64,000 nt of DNA. Origin: Caulobacteraceae bacterium. Lineage in GTDB: Bacteria > Pseudomonadota > Alphaproteobacteria > Caulobacterales > Caulobacteraceae. Shown in pieces: positions 17,996 to 28,038 of this stretch (within the stretch, counting starts at the first letter, position 1; every line of letters starts with the position of its first letter). A program made the translations under genes and the position numbers. Where the stretch lies: assembly GCA_947476325.1 (NCBI GenBank), contig CANJPZ010000005.1:1-64000 (forward strand). The letters are read 5' to 3'. Under the pieces are notes generated by a model. It was given only the letters and a program-made list of their open reading frames with translations. It did not search any database and was not told the DNA's origin.

Positions 17996-19036
17996 TCAAC
18001 GTCCGCCTGGCACAGCAGGCAAAAGCCTGAGGTTCAGCAGGCTTTCGGCCGTGGCGATGATGGCGTCTTCATTGGGTCGCGGGTCCCAGCCCAGCAGGGT
18101 GCGGGCCTTTTTGCCGGTGGCGTTCCGCGGCTTGCCCAGCTCCGGCAGGATTTCACGCACGCCGACATCGCGCAGCGCCACGATCCGCAACAGCCAGTTG
18201 GGCAAGGTCCTTACCGGAACCAGACCGGCGGTAATGCCCATCCGCCGCTTGAGCATCCGGGCGATCTCGATCATCGGCGGGAAATCGCCGGCCACGGCCA
18301 GAAACCGCTCGCCCGCGGCGGCGGGGTGGGTCATGGCGCGGATGTGCAGGTCGGCGACATCGCGCACATCCACAATGCCGAACCACATCTTGGGGCAACC
18401 TGGCAGCGAGCCGTTCATCAGCCGGCGGACGACCTCGATCGAGGTTGCAAAGTCGGGTCCCAGGATCGGGCCAAAAATACCGACCGGATTGACCACCGAC
18501 AGCTCAAGCCTGCCGCCCTCCTGGGCGATGAAATCCCAGGCGGCCCGCTCGGCCAGGGTTTTGGACTTCACATAGGCGCTGACGCCGGCGTCCGGATTGG
18601 TCCAGGTGGTCTCGTCATAGGCCTCGGTCCGGCCCTCATGGCCATAGCCGATCGCCGCGAAGGACGAGGTCAGAACCACCCGCTTGACCCCTGCGTCCCG
18701 CGCTGCCCTCAGCACCCGCAACGCGCCCTCGCGGGCCGGGATGATCAGATCGTCCTCATGCTTGGGCGCGCCCAGCGGAAAGGGCGAGGCGACATGCAGG
18801 ACGTAATCACAGCCTTCGATAGCCTGCGCCCAGCCGGCGTCGCTTTCCAGGTCGGCGGCAAAAAAGGACAGGGCCTTGCCCGGCTTGGCGCCGCCCTGCG
18901 CGAGCATGGTCCGCACATCGGGCTCGCGCGCCAGATTCCGGACGGTGGTGCGCACCTGATGGCCGGCGGCCAGCAGCTGCAGGATGCAATGGCTGCCGAC
19001 AAAGCCGGACCCGCCGGTGACCAGAACAGTGCTCAT
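17996..19036 (-). CDS. NAD-dependent epimerase/dehydratase family (extended SDR, dihydroflavonol-reductase-like)
   Basis: This 346-residue protein is an extended short-chain dehydrogenase. The nucleotide-binding motif VTGGSGFVGSH lies at the N-terminus. The catalytic region has LTSSFAAIGYG and the YVKSK motif (Tyr-X3-Lys). It resembles aldehyde or dihydroflavonol reductases, but the substrate cannot be assigned. I start at ATG 19036 (MSTVLVTGG). An ATG five codons upstream is possible. Confidence 0.88.
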   Translation of the reverse strand: MSTVLVTGGSGFVGSHCILQLLAAGHQVRTTVRNLAREPDVRTMLAQGGAKPGKALSFFAADLESDAGWAQAIEGCDYVLHVASPFPLGAPKHEDDLIIPAREGALRVLRAARDAGVKRVVLTSSFAAIGYGHEGRTEAYDETTWTNPDAGVSAYVKSKTLAERAAWDFIAQEGGRLELSVVNPVGIFGPILGPDFATSIEVVRRLMNGSLPGCPKMWFGIVDVRDVADLHIRAMTHPAAAGERFLAVAGDFPPMIEIARMLKRRMGITAGLVPVRTLPNWLLRIVALRDVGVREILPELGKPRNATGKKARTLLGWDPRPNEDAIIATAESLLNLRLLPAVPGGR

Positions 19037-19098
19037 GAGCGCTTCCCCCAAGGTTTGCCGATCCTATGAGCCAAAGCCGGGCCGGACGCTACCGGACC

Positions 19099-20091
19099 TT
19101 AAAGGTCCGGCCGGATGATCGCCTTGCCCACCACCTGGCGGCCCGCCAGCAGGTCGTAGGCCTGCCGCCAGCTTTCCAGCGGCAGTTCGGCGTGCACCCT
19201 TGGGGTCAGCTTTCCGGCCTGCGCCATGCCCCAGATGGACTCCAGATTGACCTGACCTTCCTCTGGAAAGCGCCGGCCGTATTCTCCGGCGCGAACGCCG
19301 ACCAGGGCAAAGCCCTTGATCAGCGCCATGTTGACCGGCAGCGTCGGGATGCGCCCGGATGCAAAGCCGACCGAGAGCAAACGGCCGCCAAAGGCGATGC
19401 AGCGCACGCTCTCATCGAAAACATCGCCGCCTACCGGATCGTAGATGATGTCGGCCCCACCGCCGGTGATGGACTTGACGGCGTCCTTGAAACCACCCGT
19501 GACATTCAGCACCGCGTCGGGCCCGTAGGCGGCGTTCACCAGGGCCAGCTTGTCGTCCGAGGCGCCGGTGGCGATCACCTTCGCGCCGAGCGCCTTGGCA
19601 AGATCCACCGCCGCCAGACCCACGCCGCCCGATGCGCCGTGAACCACCACCCAGTCGCCCGGATTGAGATTGCCGCAGCAGACCAGCGACACCCAGGCGG
19701 TCAGATAGGCCGTGCCAAAGGCTGCTGCCTCGGCGTAGGCCAGGTTGGCGGGCTTTGGCCGGGGCGCGATCATCACGCAATATTCGGCAAAGGCGCCCGA
19801 GCCGGGAACCGACGCGTGCCGGGCCGGGCCGACGACGGCGTCGCCCACCGCAAAACCTGCTCCGTCGCCGGCTTCCACAACATCGCCAGACGCCTCCATG
19901 CCGGCGATGAACGGCAGATCGGGCTTGTGCTGATACTTGCCCTCGGTCTGCAGCAGGTCGGGGAAATTGACGCTGGCGGCGCGGACCTTGACCACAACCT
20001 GTCCCGGGCCGGCGCGGGGCCGCTCGACATTACGCACGGCAAGGCCAGCGAAATCTGGCGCAAGTCGGTCGAGGACAAGGGCGCGCATCAT
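19099..20091 (-). CDS. NADPH:quinone oxidoreductase family protein (MDR superfamily)
   Basis: This 330-residue medium-chain dehydrogenase belongs to the zinc-free quinone-reductase branch. The N-terminal catalytic domain carries AASVNFPDLLQTEGKYQ and PFIAGMEASGDV. The Rossmann domain has VHGASGGVGLAAVDLAK. Structural zinc cysteines are not seen. It probably reduces quinones or enones with NADPH, but the substrate is unknown. The next gene upstream is 48 bases away on the same strand. Confidence 0.9.
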   Translation of the reverse strand: MMRALVLDRLAPDFAGLAVRNVERPRAGPGQVVVKVRAASVNFPDLLQTEGKYQHKPDLPFIAGMEASGDVVEAGDGAGFAVGDAVVGPARHASVPGSGAFAEYCVMIAPRPKPANLAYAEAAAFGTAYLTAWVSLVCCGNLNPGDWVVVHGASGGVGLAAVDLAKALGAKVIATGASDDKLALVNAAYGPDAVLNVTGGFKDAVKSITGGGADIIYDPVGGDVFDESVRCIAFGGRLLSVGFASGRIPTLPVNMALIKGFALVGVRAGEYGRRFPEEGQVNLESIWGMAQAGKLTPRVHAELPLESWRQAYDLLAGRQVVGKAIIRPDL

Positions 20092-20139
20092 GCCAAGCTT
20101 AAGAGCCTGATTTTCAGACGCGCCGCAACCTTTGTGAAG

Positions 20140-20391
20140 CTAGCGGTTGCACCGGCTGAGGCACTGACTCCATTTCGGCGAGCAGTCCGTCTGGTCCGAG
20201 CCCGAGATGCAGAAGTAATAGGTCCGCGAGCAGGTCGCCTTGCACTGGGCGATCTCATCAGCCTTCGACGGCGCCGGGCTCATGCGTCGAACGGGCGGCG
20301 GCGGCGGTGTTGCCTCGTCACGCTTTGCAGTCTGCGCGGTGGCGGGCAGCGCAAGGGAGAAAGCCAGGAAAATGAGGGCGAAACGGCGCAT
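20140..20391 (-). CDS. small secreted cysteine-rich protein of unknown function
   Basis: This 83-residue protein starts with a clear signal peptide (MRRFALIFLAFSLALPATAQ) and is probably exported. After a proline-rich stretch (PPPPPVRR) it has five cysteines in CKATCSRTYYFCISG, DCSP and QCLSRC-like spacing, which suggests disulfides in the periplasm. I chose ATG 20391 and not the one seven codons upstream because it begins the signal peptide. A CtrA-type site lies 24 bases upstream. I do not recognise the family. Confidence 0.7.
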   Translation of the reverse strand: MRRFALIFLAFSLALPATAQTAKRDEATPPPPPVRRMSPAPSKADEIAQCKATCSRTYYFCISGSDQTDCSPKWSQCLSRCNR

Positions 20392-20414
20392 GGCGTGAGC
20401 CTGCCGCGGCACAG

Positions 20415-20429
20415 TTAATAGCCTGTTAA
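20415..20429. promoter_or_regulatory. candidate CtrA-binding site, TTAA-N7-TTAA
   Basis: Two TTAA half-sites (20415-20418 and 20426-20429) are separated by exactly seven bases, the CtrA cell-cycle regulator consensus of Caulobacterales. It lies 24 bases upstream of the small secreted protein gene and overlaps the stop codon of the DUF72 gene. In DNA this GC-rich a perfect match is unlikely by chance, but binding is not shown. Confidence 0.5.
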
Positions 20430-21238
20430 CCGAGATTGTCTGTTCGCTCGATCAGGGCCATGGCCCCATGGGGTGCCCGCACCTTGCCCTCGTGAATGAT
20501 GAAGGCGAACACATCGCGTGGCGTAACAGCCGGGCTGTGTTCTGGATCGACACGCGGCAGGTCGGCAGGCTCGCCGCCGCCCGCCCAGGTTTTCAGCCGC
20601 CCGGCCCAGCCGTCGAGATCCGCCGCTGAATAGGCGGTCGCAATATCGTCCGACCCGGTCTGCAGGCGCGCATAGACGAAGGGGCCGGTGACATCGGCGA
20701 TTTCGGGATAGATCCCGTGGTCGGCATAGACGCAGGCCATGCCATGCTTGCGCAACAGGGCGGGGAATTCAGGCGTGCAGAAACTGTCGTGCCGCACCTC
20801 GACACAGTGACGCAGGCTTCGGCCCGATAGCGCGTCCGGCAGCAGGTTCAGGAAGTCCTCGAAGTCGGCCGCATCGAACCGCTTGGTGGGCGCCAACTGC
20901 CAAAGCAGCGGACCCAGCCTGTCGCCCAGCTCACTGATGCCCTGGCCCATGAACCGGGCGATCGACTCAGCGCCGTCCTTCAGCGCCCGCCGGTTGGTGC
21001 AGAACCGCGAGCCTTTGACCGAAAAGATAAACCCGTCAGGGACCTGGGCCGCCCAGCTGGCAAAGGTCTCCGGCTTTTGCGAGCCGTAATAGGTCGAATT
21101 GATCTCGATGGCGGTCAGCTTGCCGGCCATATAGGCCAGATCGTCCTTCTGGCGCAGGCCGTCCGGATAGAAGACCCCGCGCCAGGGTTCAAACGTCCAG
21201 CCCCCCACGCCGATGTGGATTTTCCCTGCTTGCGTCAT
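20426..21238 (-). CDS. DUF72 domain-containing protein
   Basis: This 270-residue protein matches the DUF72 (YecE-like) family, a TIM-barrel-like fold of unknown activity. Visible family motifs are GVGGWTFEPWRGVFYP, the AIEINSTYYG segment, PDGFIFSVKGSRF and HCVEVRHDSF. It is a soluble protein. I chose ATG 21238 (MTQAGKIHIG). An upstream ATG (21262) adds eight residues. No biochemical role can be given from sequence. Confidence 0.88.
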   Translation of the reverse strand: MTQAGKIHIGVGGWTFEPWRGVFYPDGLRQKDDLAYMAGKLTAIEINSTYYGSQKPETFASWAAQVPDGFIFSVKGSRFCTNRRALKDGAESIARFMGQGISELGDRLGPLLWQLAPTKRFDAADFEDFLNLLPDALSGRSLRHCVEVRHDSFCTPEFPALLRKHGMACVYADHGIYPEIADVTGPFVYARLQTGSDDIATAYSAADLDGWAGRLKTWAGGGEPADLPRVDPEHSPAVTPRDVFAFIIHEGKVRAPHGAMALIERTDNLG

Positions 21239-21288
21239 GGGCCGGATGCTAGTTTGAAGCATCGCTAGAGGCGAGGGGATGCGAGGCC

Positions 21289-21510
21289 ATGGCGGACGTG
21301 ATTGTGACGGCGGATATGGGCGGGGTGGTGTTCACCCTCGACGTGGCGGCGGGCGATGCGGTCGCCGCCGACCAGACCCTGTGCGTGCTGGAATCGATGA
21401 AGATGCACATCCCCGTCGAGTCGCCGAAAGCCGGAACCGTGGCCGAAATCTTCGTCGCCGAGGGCGATATGGTGGCCGAAGGCCAGCCCCTCATCCGTCT
21501 GACGGTCTAG
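21289..21510 (+). CDS. stand-alone biotinyl (biotin/lipoyl attachment) domain protein
   Basis: This 73-residue protein is a single biotinyl domain. The biotinylation motif ESMKM places the target lysine at residue 38, and conserved glycines lie on both sides (DMGGVVFTLDV and EGDMVAEGQPL). It resembles the C-terminal domain of carboxylase BCCP subunits but has no linker or other domain. No carboxylase gene is nearby: it sits between two minus-strand genes, ending four bases from the neighbour's stop. Its partner enzyme is unknown. Confidence 0.85.
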   Translation: MADVIVTADMGGVVFTLDVAAGDAVAADQTLCVLESMKMHIPVESPKAGTVAEIFVAEGDMVAEGQPLIRLTV

Positions 21511-21514
21511 AGCC

Positions 21515-22207
21515 TCACTTCAGGTTCTGGGTGATCGACTGGGCGGTGTCGCTGGACTTTTTCAGCACGTTGCTGAGCGTCTCCATCATCTTGCTCAGAC
21601 GATCCATCGCCATCTGCAGGCGCAGGCTTTCGGCCTCGCCCATCTCCGACATCGAATCCAGGTCGTTCTTCATGTTGTCGACCAGGTTGTCGAGCGAGGC
21701 GCGCTTGCTATCGTCCAGATTGTAGACCTGGGCCAGGGCCGCCCGATTGGCTGCGCCGGCGGCGCGCAGGCTGGCCTGATCTTGCCGCTGGGCGGCCTTC
21801 TGGGCGTTTCGCGTCTTCATCTCATCGATCTGGCTGCGAAGATCGTCAGCCGCGTCCCGGCCGGCCTGCAGCATGATGGCCTGGATCAGCGCGTCTATGT
21901 CCGCCGAACCGAGGTTGCCAAGGCCCCCCTGCGTGACGGTCGTTCGCACGCTGGCTTCGGTCCAGTCATCGCCCCCCGCGATCCGCGCCGCCTCGCGGGC
22001 GATCAGGGCGCGGCTGGCCGGACCGAACCGGCTTTGGCTTGAGGTGATGCGAAGCTCGGCACCCGGCGGCACGCGCACGATCGCCCGCGTTGGCGCAACG
22101 GCGGGTGCGACGCGGGCTCTTGGGGGCTGGATCTGCACCTGGGCATGGGCTGCGCCGGCGGCGGCAAGCACGCCGGCCAGCGCCAGAATGGATGATCGCA
22201 AGGTCAT
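21515..22207 (-). CDS. secreted alpha-helical protein of unknown function
   Basis: This 230-residue protein has a signal peptide ending near AGAAHAQ (residue 23). The mature part has a short proline-rich section and then charged helical stretches, including DLRSQIDEMKTRNAQKAAQRQ and a C-terminal helix with many Met and Leu. A coiled coil is likely. It is probably periplasmic. I do not recognise a family. The next minus-strand gene upstream encodes a TPR protein, 42 bases away. Confidence 0.75.
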   Translation of the reverse strand: MTLRSSILALAGVLAAAGAAHAQVQIQPPRARVAPAVAPTRAIVRVPPGAELRITSSQSRFGPASRALIAREAARIAGGDDWTEASVRTTVTQGGLGNLGSADIDALIQAIMLQAGRDAADDLRSQIDEMKTRNAQKAAQRQDQASLRAAGAANRAALAQVYNLDDSKRASLDNLVDNMKNDLDSMSEMGEAESLRLQMAMDRLSKMMETLSNVLKKSSDTAQSITQNLK

Positions 22208-22249
22208 GGCGCGCGTCTCCTGTCGGGCCGCGCCAGATTAGGCACCGGT

Positions 22250-23068
22250 TCAGCCGCCGCGCAAGGCGGGGGCGGCGGCGGCGGGCGTCAGGCTCTTGCT
22301 GGCGGCCACGGCGCGCAGATAGGCAACATTGTTGTTGGCCAGTTCCGGCGGCAGGTCCTCGCGCACCAGAGCCTCGGCCTCGGCCAGCTTGCCCTGCATG
22401 CCCAGCACCAGAGCCAGGTTCTGGCGGATCTGGATGGTCGAGCCGGGCTGGCTCACCGCCTGGCGCAACAGGCCCTCGGCCCGCACGGCGTCGCCCCGCG
22501 TCGCATAGAGCATGGCCAGGTTGGACAGCACCGCCGGGTTGGCCGGCGACAGGGTCAGGGCCCGCTGGTAGGTCGTCACCGCATCCTCGGTCCGCTCGAC
22601 CTGTTCATAGGCCACGCCCAGCAGCGACACCGGCCGCCAGTCGCGAGGCGCCTGGGCGCCGGCCTGGCGCAGGGCGTCGATGGCGTAAAAGGCCTGACCC
22701 GCGGCGATGCGGGCGCGGCCGAACTCCAGCAGGGCTTCGACATTGTTCGGCTGCAGGGTGATCACCCGCTGGGCGGCGTCGGCCGCCTGGTCGTACTGGC
22801 CGATGGCGCGCAGGGCACCGGCCAGCTTGACGCCGGCCTCGGCGTCATTCGGATCGATCTGGGTTTCACGGCCCCAGAAGGCGGCGCGGGTCATGGGCGC
22901 CTCACGGTCCGCCAGGCGGCGCTGTTCGGCCGAGGCCCTGGCGGGCGCCGCTGACGCTGCCGGCGCGGCTACGGGCGCAGGCGCCTGAGCCGGCGATGCG
23001 GCCAGGGCCGCGCCCGCCGGCAGGGCGATTGCAAAGACGGTTGCAGCGAACGCGAGCTTGCGACACAT
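22250..23068 (-). CDS. exported tetratricopeptide repeat protein
   Basis: This 272-residue protein has a signal peptide (residues 1-23), an Ala/Pro-rich linker (about 24-48), and four or so TPR units, for example DPNDAEAGVKLAGALRAIGQYDQA and SPANPAVLSNLAMLYATRGDAVRA. The tail is alanine-rich. TPRs mediate protein contacts. The arrangement resembles TadD-like pilus-assembly proteins, but no tad genes are nearby, so I leave the function open. It is divergent from the aminopeptidase gene. Confidence 0.85.
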   Translation of the reverse strand: MCRKLAFAATVFAIALPAGAALAASPAQAPAPVAAPAASAAPARASAEQRRLADREAPMTRAAFWGRETQIDPNDAEAGVKLAGALRAIGQYDQAADAAQRVITLQPNNVEALLEFGRARIAAGQAFYAIDALRQAGAQAPRDWRPVSLLGVAYEQVERTEDAVTTYQRALTLSPANPAVLSNLAMLYATRGDAVRAEGLLRQAVSQPGSTIQIRQNLALVLGMQGKLAEAEALVREDLPPELANNNVAYLRAVAASKSLTPAAAAPALRGG

Positions 23069-23159
23069 GGAATGAAGCGCTCCTGGACTTGAAAGGCGCC
23101 CAAAGCATGCCCTTGCCCCGTCAACGAACCGTTAAGCATAAACCTGCGCAGGTGGCCGG

Positions 23160-24526
<1,367 letters not shown>

Positions 24527-24530
<4 letters not shown>

Positions 24531-25357
24531 GCGATCCGCGCCTGACCCTGATCCGCGACGGCGTGGCTGCGGCCCATCTGGAAGGCGTGGTCGAGGCTGA
24601 CGCCTATGCGCCCCTGACCCCCATGCGCTGCATCGCGGCGACGGCGGCCATCCGCAAGGCGCCCAACGCGGCCAGCGAGCAACAGGACCAGCTGGCGTAC
24701 GGCGAGGCCTTCGATGTCCTGGCCCGGGACGGGGCTTTCTGCTTTGGCCAGGCGTCCCGCGACGGCTATGTCGGCTGGGTCGAGGCCGCCGACCTTGCGC
24801 CCGGCCATCTGGCGCCCACCCACTGGGTCAGCGCGCTCAGCACCCTGGTCTTCACCCGGCCGGATCTGAAATCGGCGACGGCCATGAGCCTGACCCTCAA
24901 CAGTCTGGTCCGCATCGAACAGGCCGAGGGCCGGTTCGTAAAGGCGGCCGGCGCCGGCTGGATCTTCGAGGGCCATCTGACCCCGATCGCGATCTACGAA
25001 GCCGATCCCGTCGCCGTCGCGTCGCGGTTCGCCGGCGCGCCCTATCTGTGGGGCGGGCGCCAATGCGGCGGGCTGGATTGTTCAGGTCTGCTGCAGCAGG
25101 CCAGTTACGCCTGCGCCATGCCCTCGGCGCGGGACACCGACATGCAGGCCGCGCTGGGCCGCGCCGTCAGCCGCGAGGATCTGCAACGCGGCGATCTGGT
25201 TTTCTGGAAGGGCCACGTCGGCCTGATGGCCGACGCCGAGACCCTGCTTCACGCCAACGCCCATCACATGGCTACGGAAACCGAATCCCTCGCCCGCGCC
25301 ATCGCGCGCATCGAGGTCGCCGGAGTGGGCGCGCCTGTCGGGTACCGAAGGGTGTGA
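24527..25357 (+). CDS. NlpC/P60 family peptidase with N-terminal SH3-like domains
   Basis: This 276-residue protein has SH3-like segments (about residues 30-155) and a C-terminal NlpC/P60 domain. The catalytic Cys is at 185 in GLDCSGLLQQ and a catalytic His is at 230 in GHVGLM. Family members cut gamma-D-Glu to diamino-acid bonds in murein peptides. No signal peptide is seen, which fits a role in recycling murein peptides in the cytoplasm together with the overlapping aminopeptidase gene. That role is an inference. Confidence 0.9.
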
Positions 25358-25393
25358 CTTCCGCCTGCCCCATTATGGGCCGTTGCGAAAATA

Positions 25394-25504
25394 TGCGTGG
25401 TTCGAGACGCGCCCGTTGGGCGCTCCTCACCATGACGAACAGGTGTGCATAATCGAAAACGTCGTCATCCTGAGGAGGCCCGAAGGGCCGTCTCGAAGGA
25501 CGCA
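25394..25504. repeat. REP-like inverted-repeat element, family A copy 1
   Basis: Two arms of about 43-45 bases (25394-25438 and 25462-25504) are imperfect inverted repeats: one arm contains TTCGAGACGCGCCC and CTCCTCACCATGACG, and the other contains CGTCATCCTGAGGAGG and CGTCTCGAAGGACGC. Each arm also has an internal GC-rich hairpin. A second copy lies at 28039-28153. The element fills the gap between two convergent genes and could fold into a stable cruciform or transcript end. Confidence 0.85.
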
Positions 25505-25556
25505 CGATCAGTGTTGCAACAGCCCCCTTGATGGGGCGGCAGAACCTTAGTCTAGC

Positions 25557-26297
25557 TTATTTCGCCGCCGGAGCCGCCGCCGCCTTGGGCGCCGCGGCGG
25601 GGGCTGCAGGAGCCCCGGCCTTCGGAGCCGCCGCAGCGCCAGCAGCGGGAGCCGCCGCCGGAGCCGCGCCTGCCGCCGGGGCCGCGGCCGGAGCCGCGCC
25701 AGGGGCCGGATGCAGGGCCGCTTCCATCGCCGCCGAGCGCGCCGCGTCAGGCGCCGGGATCGGCAGGCTGGCGTTCAATGTGTGCAGATAGGCGATGACA
25801 TTGATGCGGTCTTCGAGGTGTTTCAGACCGGCGAAGGTCATCTTGGTGCCGTCGACATATTTCTGCGGCTTGGCTAGGAACTGCTCCAGCTCGTCAAAGG
25901 TCCACTGGGCATGGCTGGCGCCGAACGCCGTCATCCCGTCGGAATACTTGAACGGCGCGGGCGTGCCGACATGCGAGGCCGGTTTGCGGCCGATGATGGC
26001 CAGAAGTCCGGGGCCGGTGCCGTTCTCGTCGGTGGGTTTGTGGCACGAGGCGCACTTGGCGAACACCACCTCGCCCTCGGCCACTTCAGCGGCCGGCAGA
26101 ACCGTGCCCCAGTCCTGCGGCGGCAGGATTACAGCGGCCACTTCGGGTCCGCCATCGACGGCAGGCTCGATTTTGTAGCCCATGGTCTTCGGGGCAACCG
26201 GTTCGAACACCTTGTCCGAAACCTGGTTCATGAAGACGATCGCCAGGCCCGTCGCCAAAACGGCGGCAGCGATCTTGTTAAAGCCGAGGTCGCTCAT
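25557..26297 (-). CDS. membrane-anchored cytochrome c with Ala/Pro-rich tail
   Basis: This 246-residue protein has an N-terminal uncleaved membrane anchor (about residues 9-25, AAAVLATGLAIVFMNQV) and a class I cytochrome c domain with the haem motif CASCH. GTGPGLLAIIGR and KMTFAGL (Met ligand) follow. It resembles the CycM/c-552 type that carries electrons from bc1 to the aa3 oxidase. The last 40 or so residues are a low-complexity Ala-Pro-Gly repeat not found in the core family. I chose ATG 26297 (MSDLGFNK). Confidence 0.9.
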   Translation of the reverse strand: MSDLGFNKIAAAVLATGLAIVFMNQVSDKVFEPVAPKTMGYKIEPAVDGGPEVAAVILPPQDWGTVLPAAEVAEGEVVFAKCASCHKPTDENGTGPGLLAIIGRKPASHVGTPAPFKYSDGMTAFGASHAQWTFDELEQFLAKPQKYVDGTKMTFAGLKHLEDRINVIAYLHTLNASLPIPAPDAARSAAMEAALHPAPGAAPAAAPAAGAAPAAAPAAGAAAAPKAGAPAAPAAAPKAAAAPAAK

Positions 26298-26463
26298 GAT
26301 TCGTCCGATAATCCCCTGCGCGGCGCGGGGAATCACACCCGGAATCCCCGCCACGTTCTTGCGTCGGGCTCTCTTACACGCTACCGCCGCTCGTGCAACC
26401 GGCCAAATGGCGCAGGGGCGTGTCGCATATCCTCAAGGCCTGAATAGACGGGAATTTTGCCTG

Positions 26464-27204
26464 ATGGGGGCGGTCAATCCAATCATCATGATCCCGGCCC
26501 GCCTGGCCGCCATGCGCTTGCCGAACAAGCCCCTGGCGGACATCGGCGGCGTGCCGATGATCGTGCGGGTGCTGCGGCAGGCCCAGGCCGCCAACGCCGG
26601 GCCGGTGGTGGTCGCCGCGGGCGATCCTGAAATCGTCGCAGCCGTCGAGGCGGCTGGCGGGCGCGCAGTGCTCACCGATCCGGCCCTGGCCTCGGGCTCG
26701 GACCGAATCATGGCCGCGCTCGAGGAAATCGATCCACACGGCGACCATGACCTGATCGTCAACGTCCAGGGCGACATGCCATTCATCGACCCGGCCCACA
26801 TCCGCACCCTGGTCGACCGTTTCGACGAGCAGCCCGGCCTGCAGATGGCCACCCTGGTCGCCGCCGAAGCCTCGCCCGCCGACCGCACCAATCCCGACGT
26901 GGTCAAGGCGGTGCTCAGCCTGGCCCGCGGCGCCGATTTCGGCCGCGCCCTCTATTTCACCCGATCGACCCTCTATGGCGACGGCCCCGTCTGGCGCCAC
27001 ATCGGCCTCTACGCCTACACCCGCCAGACTCTGGAAGGCTTCGTCGTCGCCCCGCAAACCCCGCTGGAAAAGCGCGAAAAGCTGGAACAGCTGCGGGCCA
27101 TGGAGCTGGGGGTCGAGATCTGGGCTGTCATCGTTGATACCGCGCCCATTTCGGTGGATAGCCCTGCCGACCTCGAGGCGGCGCGCAAGGAAGCGGCGAA
27201 ATGA
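26464..27204 (+). CDS. kdsB: 3-deoxy-manno-octulosonate cytidylyltransferase
   Basis: KdsB (246 residues) makes CMP-KDO for the lipopolysaccharide inner core. The N-terminal nucleotide-binding motif is IPARLAAMRLPNKPLADIGG. VNVQGDMPFI holds the metal-binding Asp, and IGLYAYTR and LEQLRAMELG are typical of KdsB. I chose ATG 26464 over a far-upstream in-frame ATG that would overlap the cytochrome gene. It overlaps pheA by four bases (ATGA). Confidence 0.95.
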   Translation: MGAVNPIIMIPARLAAMRLPNKPLADIGGVPMIVRVLRQAQAANAGPVVVAAGDPEIVAAVEAAGGRAVLTDPALASGSDRIMAALEEIDPHGDHDLIVNVQGDMPFIDPAHIRTLVDRFDEQPGLQMATLVAAEASPADRTNPDVVKAVLSLARGADFGRALYFTRSTLYGDGPVWRHIGLYAYTRQTLEGFVVAPQTPLEKREKLEQLRAMELGVEIWAVIVDTAPISVDSPADLEAARKEAAK

Positions 27205-28034
27205 CCAGCAAGATCGCATTCCAGGGCGAGCCCGGCGCCAACAGCGACGAGGCCTGCCGCACCCATTTCCCGGACCATGAGCCCCTGGCCTGCCCGACCT
27301 TCGAAGAGGCCTTCGAGGCGATCAAGACCGGCGTCGCGGACTTAGGGATGATCCCGGTGGAAAACTCCATCGCCGGGCGCGTGGCCGACGTGCACCACCT
27401 TCTGCCCTCATCGGGGCTCTACATCGTCGGCGAGCGGTTCAAGCCGATCCGCTTCCAGCTGATGGTCAATCCGGGCGTCAAGCTGGAGGACGTGAAAACC
27501 GTCGCCTCCATGCCCATCGCCCTGGCCCAGTGCCGCAAGGCCCTGAAAAAGCTGGGCGTAAAGCTTGAATCGGCCGGCGACACCGCCGGGGCGGCCAGGG
27601 CGCTGGCCGAACATCCCGACCCGCACAAGGCCGCCGTCGCCCCGCGTCTGGCGGCAAGGCTCTATGGCCTGGATATCCTGCTCGAGGACATCGAGGACGA
27701 AAAGCACAACACGACCCGCTTCCTGGTCATGGCCCGCGAGCCGGCCCAGCCGCCGAAGGATGCGCCCTGCATCACCAGCTTCGTCTTCCGGGTCCGCAAC
27801 ATCCCCGCCGCCCTCTACAAGGCGCTGGGCGGCTTTGCGACCAACGGCGTCAACATGACCAAGCTGGAAAGCTACATGGAAAACGGCGTCTTCGCCGCGA
27901 CCATGTTCTACGTCGAGGTCGACGGGCGACCGGAAGACCCGGCCCTGGCCAGGGCGTTCGAGGAACTGAAGTTCTACTCCGACCACTTCGCCGTGCTGGG
28001 AACCTATCCGGCCGACGGGTTCAGGGCGGGGTAG
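27201..28034 (+). CDS. pheA: prephenate dehydratase with ACT domain
   Basis: This 277-residue monofunctional enzyme converts prephenate to phenylpyruvate in phenylalanine synthesis. The catalytic domain has FQGEPGANSDEAC, PVENSIAGRV and HNTTRFLV, the last containing the essential TRF motif. The C-terminal ACT domain (from about residue 192) has the GVNMTKLES segment that senses phenylalanine. No chorismate mutase domain is fused. It is translationally coupled to kdsB. Confidence 0.95.
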   Translation: MTSKIAFQGEPGANSDEACRTHFPDHEPLACPTFEEAFEAIKTGVADLGMIPVENSIAGRVADVHHLLPSSGLYIVGERFKPIRFQLMVNPGVKLEDVKTVASMPIALAQCRKALKKLGVKLESAGDTAGAARALAEHPDPHKAAVAPRLAARLYGLDILLEDIEDEKHNTTRFLVMAREPAQPPKDAPCITSFVFRVRNIPAALYKALGGFATNGVNMTKLESYMENGVFAATMFYVEVDGRPEDPALARAFEELKFYSDHFAVLGTYPADGFRAG

Positions 28035-28038
28035 ACCC

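Noticed and set aside
27201-28034. Altered ACT motif (ESYM in place of ESRP) in prephenate dehydratase as a sign of lost feedback
   Set aside because: I recall similar variants as common in alphaproteobacterial enzymes, so it is not evidence of altered control by itself.
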